A DNA stretch of 64,000 bases from Psychrobacter sp. 4Dc (GTDB lineage: Bacteria > Pseudomonadota > Gammaproteobacteria > Pseudomonadales > Moraxellaceae). Positions 60,831 to 64,000 of the stretch are shown here, one piece after another. The notes under the pieces were generated by a model. The model searched no databases, had not been told where the DNA came from, and worked only from the letters and a program-made list of their open reading frames with translations. The position numbers and the translations under genes are program-made. Position 1 is the first letter of the stretch. Each line of letters opens with the position of its first letter. The stretch is from contig NZ_PJAT01000017.1 of the NCBI RefSeq assembly GCF_002836715.1, forward strand, positions 1 through 64,000, given 5' to 3'.

Positions 60831-60872
60831 CAGCACAATATCCATTGATAAATATGGATATTGTGCTGTTTT
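60831..60872 (+). terminator. Perfect 15-bp hairpin between proB and hemE
   Basis: The arms CAGCACAATATCCAT and ATGGATATTGTGCTG enclose an 8-nt loop and are followed by TTTT. The T-run is at once followed by GGAG, the hemE ribosome binding site. It may terminate the proB transcript, attenuate read-through, or shape translation of hemE. Confidence 0.75.
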
Positions 60873-60884
60873 GGAGATTTGTAC

Positions 60885-62021
60885 ATGAGTGCTTCAGACG
60901 GTAGTAACTCGGTTCAGCAACAATTTGCATCTTTAAAAAATGATAGATTGCTACGTGCATTACGTTTTGAGCCCATTGATACCACACCGGTATGGATGAT
61001 GCGCCAAGCTGGTCGTTATTTGCCAGAATATAAGGCCACTCGTGCTGAAGCGGGTGACTTTATGAGTCTGTGCAAAGATACAGACCGCGCTACTGAAGTG
61101 ACTCTACAGCCCTTACGTCGTTATGACTTAGATGCCGCTATTTTGTTTAGTGATATTCTAACTATCCCTGATGCGATGGGACTGGGCTTGTATTTCGAAA
61201 CGGGTGAAGGCCCTAAGTTCAAACATCCTATTCGTACGCAAGCTGATCTTGATAGATTGCCAGTGCTTGAGCCAAACGATTCTCTAGACTATGTAATGCG
61301 TGCCGTAACCAGCATTCGTAAAGCATTGAATGGTCAAGTTCCATTATTTGGTTTCTCTGGTAGTCCGTGGACGTTGGCTACGTATATGATAGAAGGCGGT
61401 AGCTCGAAAGATTATCGTTATACCAAGGGCTTTTTGTATAGTAACCCTGATTTTTTACATCAGTTATTAGATAAGCTTGCGACGTCAGTTATTGACTATT
61501 TAGATGCCCAAATCGTCGCTGGCGCTCAAATCGTTCAGATATTTGATAGTTGGGGCGGGGCGTTAGGCCATCGTCAATTTATCGAATTTTCACACATTTA
61601 TAATAAACGTATTGTCGCCGAACTAAAGGCACGTCATCCACAAGTACCTGTAGTGCTGTTCACTAAAGGTGGTGGGCTATGGCTTGATATTCAGGCTGAC
61701 AGCGAAGCAGATGTATTAGGTTTAGATTGGACGATGCCGATTGATCGTGCGCGTCAAGTATTGACTGAAAGTCAGCGTCAATTGACCAAAAAGCATAAGA
61801 AATTGCAAAGCAGCAAAGCTATCCAAGGTAACTTAGATCCAGCGACGTTATATGGTTCGCCTGCGACTATCCGTTCTGAAGTGAACGCCATGCTTGACCG
61901 TGCTTACGCTGATGGTGAAAAGACTGGCTATATAGCAAACTTAGGTCATGGTATCACCCAGTGGGTCAACCCTGATAATGCCAAAGTATTTGTGGATGCA
62001 GTACACGACTATAAAATTTAA
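60885..62021 (+). CDS. hemE: Uroporphyrinogen decarboxylase
   Basis: Converts uroporphyrinogen III to coproporphyrinogen III in heme synthesis. From ATG 60885 ([14 protein letters not shown]) it is 378 residues. Signature motifs are [59 protein letters not shown] and [24 protein letters not shown] sits 9 bp before the ATG; an in-frame upstream start at 60861 lies inside the hairpin. The N-terminus is slightly long for the family (about 355). Confidence 0.96.
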   Translation: MSASDGSNSVQQQFASLKNDRLLRALRFEPIDTTPVWMMRQAGRYLPEYKATRAEAGDFMSLCKDTDRATEVTLQPLRRYDLDAAILFSDILTIPDAMGLGLYFETGEGPKFKHPIRTQADLDRLPVLEPNDSLDYVMRAVTSIRKALNGQVPLFGFSGSPWTLATYMIEGGSSKDYRYTKGFLYSNPDFLHQLLDKLATSVIDYLDAQIVAGAQIVQIFDSWGGALGHRQFIEFSHIYNKRIVAELKARHPQVPVVLFTKGGGLWLDIQADSEADVLGLDWTMPIDRARQVLTESQRQLTKKHKKLQSSKAIQGNLDPATLYGSPATIRSEVNAMLDRAYADGEKTGYIANLGHGITQWVNPDNAKVFVDAVHDYKI

Positions 62022-62132
62022 GAGTCAGAATGTTTAGAGAGTGATTCTATCTTTGTTCTATATTTGTAGAATTACAGGCAAACATAGAATCTATCAGTGC
62101 ATATTTAGTATTTACCAAGAAAAGGGTGTTTT

Positions 62133-63200
62133 ATGATTTCAGTAGCGATCGTCGGTGGTACAGGCTATACGGGTATTGAGCTCATTCGCTTATTATCTGC
62201 TCATCCTGAGGTTTCTATTGATTTATTAACTTCTCGTAGCGAAGCTGGCACTCGTGCTGATGAAATCTTCCCAAGCTTACGCGGTGTGTCTGACATCGTC
62301 TTTAGCGACTTGGGTGATAATACGCTTGCTGCACTGCAAAAATGCGATGTTGTGTTTTTTGCGACGCCACATGGCGTAGCAATGAAGCAAGCCGAAGCGC
62401 TTACCCAAGCTGGCGTTAAGGTCATCGATTTGGCTGCTGATTTTCGTTTGCAGTCATTGACTGACTTTGAGCATTGGTACAAGCAGTCACATGCTTGCCC
62501 TGAGTTGTTGGAAACAGCAGTCTACGGCTTACCAGAAATCAATCGTGACAAGCTTGCAAATGCGTTACTAGTAGGCAACCCAGGCTGTTATCCAACCACT
62601 GCGATTTTGGGTCTAAAACCAATTATCGAAGCTCAGAATAAGCAAGCAGAGCGTTTGATCGAGTCTCGTATCGTTATTGATGCAAAATCTGGGGTGTCTG
62701 GTGCAGGCCGTCAAGCATCGCTTGCACTCAATTATGCTGAGACAACAGATAGCTTTAAGGCTTATAGCGTTGAAGGCCATCGTCATTTACCTGAGATTGA
62801 GCAGGGTGTTGCACAGTTATTAGACAGTCAGTTTACACACCGTATTCGCTTTTTGCCGCATTTAGTACCGATGATTCGTGGCATGCTAAGCTCTATTCAT
62901 ATGGAGTTGACCGATGCAGGTGCTGCTATCGATTGGCAGCAAGCATTTGAAAATAGCTATGCGTCAGAGTTGTTTGTTGATGTCATGCCAAAAGGGTTGT
63001 ATCCAGATACGCGCAGTGTTCGCGCTAGTAACCGTCTACGTATTGCCGTACATCAGGATAATGAGCGTGCTGAGCTAACAGTTATCGTTGTTCAAGATAA
63101 CTTAGTCAAAGGTGCTGCTGGGCAGGCTGTGCAAAACATGAATGTGATGTTCGGTTTTGATGAGTCAATGGGGCTGAACTTTGCACCGATTGTTCCTTAA
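62133..63200 (+). CDS. argC: N-acetyl-gamma-glutamyl-phosphate reductase
   Basis: The third step of arginine synthesis, reducing N-acetylglutamyl phosphate to the semialdehyde with NADPH. It is 355 residues, the class with about 340-350 residues. The Rossmann motif VAIVGGTGYTGIELIRLL is at 4-21, catalytic C152 is in GNPGCYPTT, and the C-terminal region contains RIRFLPHLVPMIRGML. It follows hemE by 111 bp; the gap has complementary segments (GATTCTAT/ATAGAATC) but no clear ArgR box. Confidence 0.96.
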   Translation: MISVAIVGGTGYTGIELIRLLSAHPEVSIDLLTSRSEAGTRADEIFPSLRGVSDIVFSDLGDNTLAALQKCDVVFFATPHGVAMKQAEALTQAGVKVIDLAADFRLQSLTDFEHWYKQSHACPELLETAVYGLPEINRDKLANALLVGNPGCYPTTAILGLKPIIEAQNKQAERLIESRIVIDAKSGVSGAGRQASLALNYAETTDSFKAYSVEGHRHLPEIEQGVAQLLDSQFTHRIRFLPHLVPMIRGMLSSIHMELTDAGAAIDWQQAFENSYASELFVDVMPKGLYPDTRSVRASNRLRIAVHQDNERAELTVIVVQDNLVKGAAGQAVQNMNVMFGFDESMGLNFAPIVP

Positions 63201-63303
63201 TATCAACGACTTCATATTCCAATCATTCACATTTACGGTGCTAGGTATTGATTATAAATTCGGCTATAATGACTTGCCCTTACCCTTAAGAGATACTGTC
63301 TAA

Positions 63304-64000
63304 ATGCGTGTTCAGCTCGTACTACGCTTTTGCTCACAGCCAGCACGTCTATCGTGCAAAGACTCGGTTATACCTAGCTTGGAGCGCAAACAGCATTCCT
63401 TTAGAAATAATAATGTCCCGATAAGTGGTATTGCTAGCTCACAACGCGGCGCTTCTACATTGGTATTGGCACTGTTTGTAGTGGCAGTATTAGTGACAGC
63501 GGTGGTTGGACTGGTATTCGGTCATAAGCTTGGCTACCAACGTGGCCTCCATTCGATGGAAACAGAAGCCAAGCAAGCAATCATCGATAGCACTGAAGCG
63601 ACACAAGCACTAGAAGACTTGCGCCTTAGCAATAAGATAGCTACTAACCAAGCGGCAACTGCCAAACAAGAACTGGCCATCAGTTTGGCTAATTTAAAAG
63701 AACTGCGTGAAAGCCAGCAAGAATTGACGGTAGAAAATAAACAAGTGTCACAGCTCAATGAGCTATATTCAGATGTCATCCGTGAGAAAGGTGGTATGCC
63801 TTTACAGGTATTAGGTGCCAAAATTTCTCCACTACCTGAAAATGCTTTTGAGTATGGTTTTGATATTGGGATGCTCAGTAGCGATGGTCAAGCCAAACGC
63901 TTAAGGCCTGTATTGACGCTACTTAACAATGATGATCTTGTAGAAGTACCTCTTGACCCTGCATACCATATGATCGAAGGTATCGTTCGGATACGTGGTC
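63304..64000 (+). CDS. Membrane-anchored coiled-coil protein of unknown function (partial, cut by window end)
   Basis: An open frame from ATG 63304 runs off the window, giving at least 232 residues (MRVQLVLRFCSQPARL). A basic N-terminal tail (1-50) is followed by one membrane helix (about 53-74: STLVLALFVVAVLVTAVVGLVF), a long coiled coil (about 85-150, rich in Ala/Gln/Glu/Leu) and the start of a globular domain (AKISPLPENAFEYGFDIGML). This layout, downstream of argC, resembles the DUF6776-type proteins of Moraxellaceae and pseudomonads, but I cannot confirm that. A TATAAT at 63265-63270 lies upstream. Confidence 0.65.
   Translation, partial: MRVQLVLRFCSQPARLSCKDSVIPSLERKQHSFRNNNVPISGIASSQRGASTLVLALFVVAVLVTAVVGLVFGHKLGYQRGLHSMETEAKQAIIDSTEATQALEDLRLSNKIATNQAATAKQELAISLANLKELRESQQELTVENKQVSQLNELYSDVIREKGGMPLQVLGAKISPLPENAFEYGFDIGMLSSDGQAKRLRPVLTLLNNDDLVEVPLDPAYHMIEGIVRIRG

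Noticed and set aside
62043-62090. Complementary segments before argC as a possible attenuator or ArgR site
   Set aside because: The arms are short and 32 bp apart, there is no T-run and no convincing ArgR consensus.

Overview
The window reads as a chromosomal segment of a gammaproteobacterium of the family Moraxellaceae, most likely Psychrobacter. This rests on the moderate A+T content, the overall gene set, a long GAPDH, a UppS with the variant motif MDGNNRYGK, and asparagine/serine-rich extensions on envelope proteins. The genus is inferred from recognised families, not from a database match. Almost all of it is core housekeeping DNA; no prophage, CRISPR array or defence island is visible.

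Layout. 1-2.4 kb: an IS3-family insertion sequence (about 216-1523) sits inside a gene of unknown function, whose 5' stub (from 122) and 3' part (to 2318) flank it. 2.6-2.9 kb: tRNA-Leu(UAG) with its promoter. 2.9-6.2 kb: the nitrogen-control pair glnL/glnG (NtrB/NtrC) on the minus strand. 6.3-19.9 kb: a plus-strand run of rimO, pyrH, frr, uppS, cdsA, dxr, rseP, bamA, lpxD, fabZ and lpxA, covering ribosome recycling, UMP supply, isoprenoid and phospholipid precursors, outer-membrane protein assembly and lipid A synthesis. It lacks the usual skp between bamA and lpxD. 20-26.5 kb: a sodium-dependent NSS transporter, tgt, a SOUL-family protein, asd and a membrane-anchored endonuclease/exonuclease/phosphatase protein. 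27-34 kb: surA and lptD (minus), divergent from amgK-murU (plus), the cell-wall recycling bypass. 34-37 kb: a cyanide-insensitive-type cytochrome bd oxidase operon (cydA/cioA, cydB/cioB and a 38-residue membrane peptide). 37-44 kb: a large lipoprotein-like alpha/beta hydrolase, an exported repeat protein, coq7 and an LplT-like MFS transporter, all minus. 44-53 kb: tamA-tamB, both enlarged. 53 kb: a tiny hemP with a Fur box. 53.4-58 kb: a Nudix-ThiE fusion, a lipocalin with a long hydrophilic N-terminus, and a long GAPDH. 58.3-64 kb: obgE, proB, hemE, argC and the start of a membrane-anchored coiled-coil protein cut by the window edge.

The main functional theme is envelope biogenesis: BamA, SurA, LptD, TamA and TamB together with LpxD/FabZ/LpxA, CdsA, UppS, Dxr, RseP and AmgK/MurU supply nearly every layer of the cell envelope. 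Several of these proteins (LptD, TamA, TamB, the lipocalin) are clearly longer than their usual homologues because of low-complexity hydrophilic insertions. I found no convincing wholly new multi-gene system. The best leads are the IS-split unknown gene, the enlarged TamA, the lipocalin extension, a perfect hairpin abutting the hemE ribosome binding site, and a possible small RNA downstream of the exonuclease-like gene.
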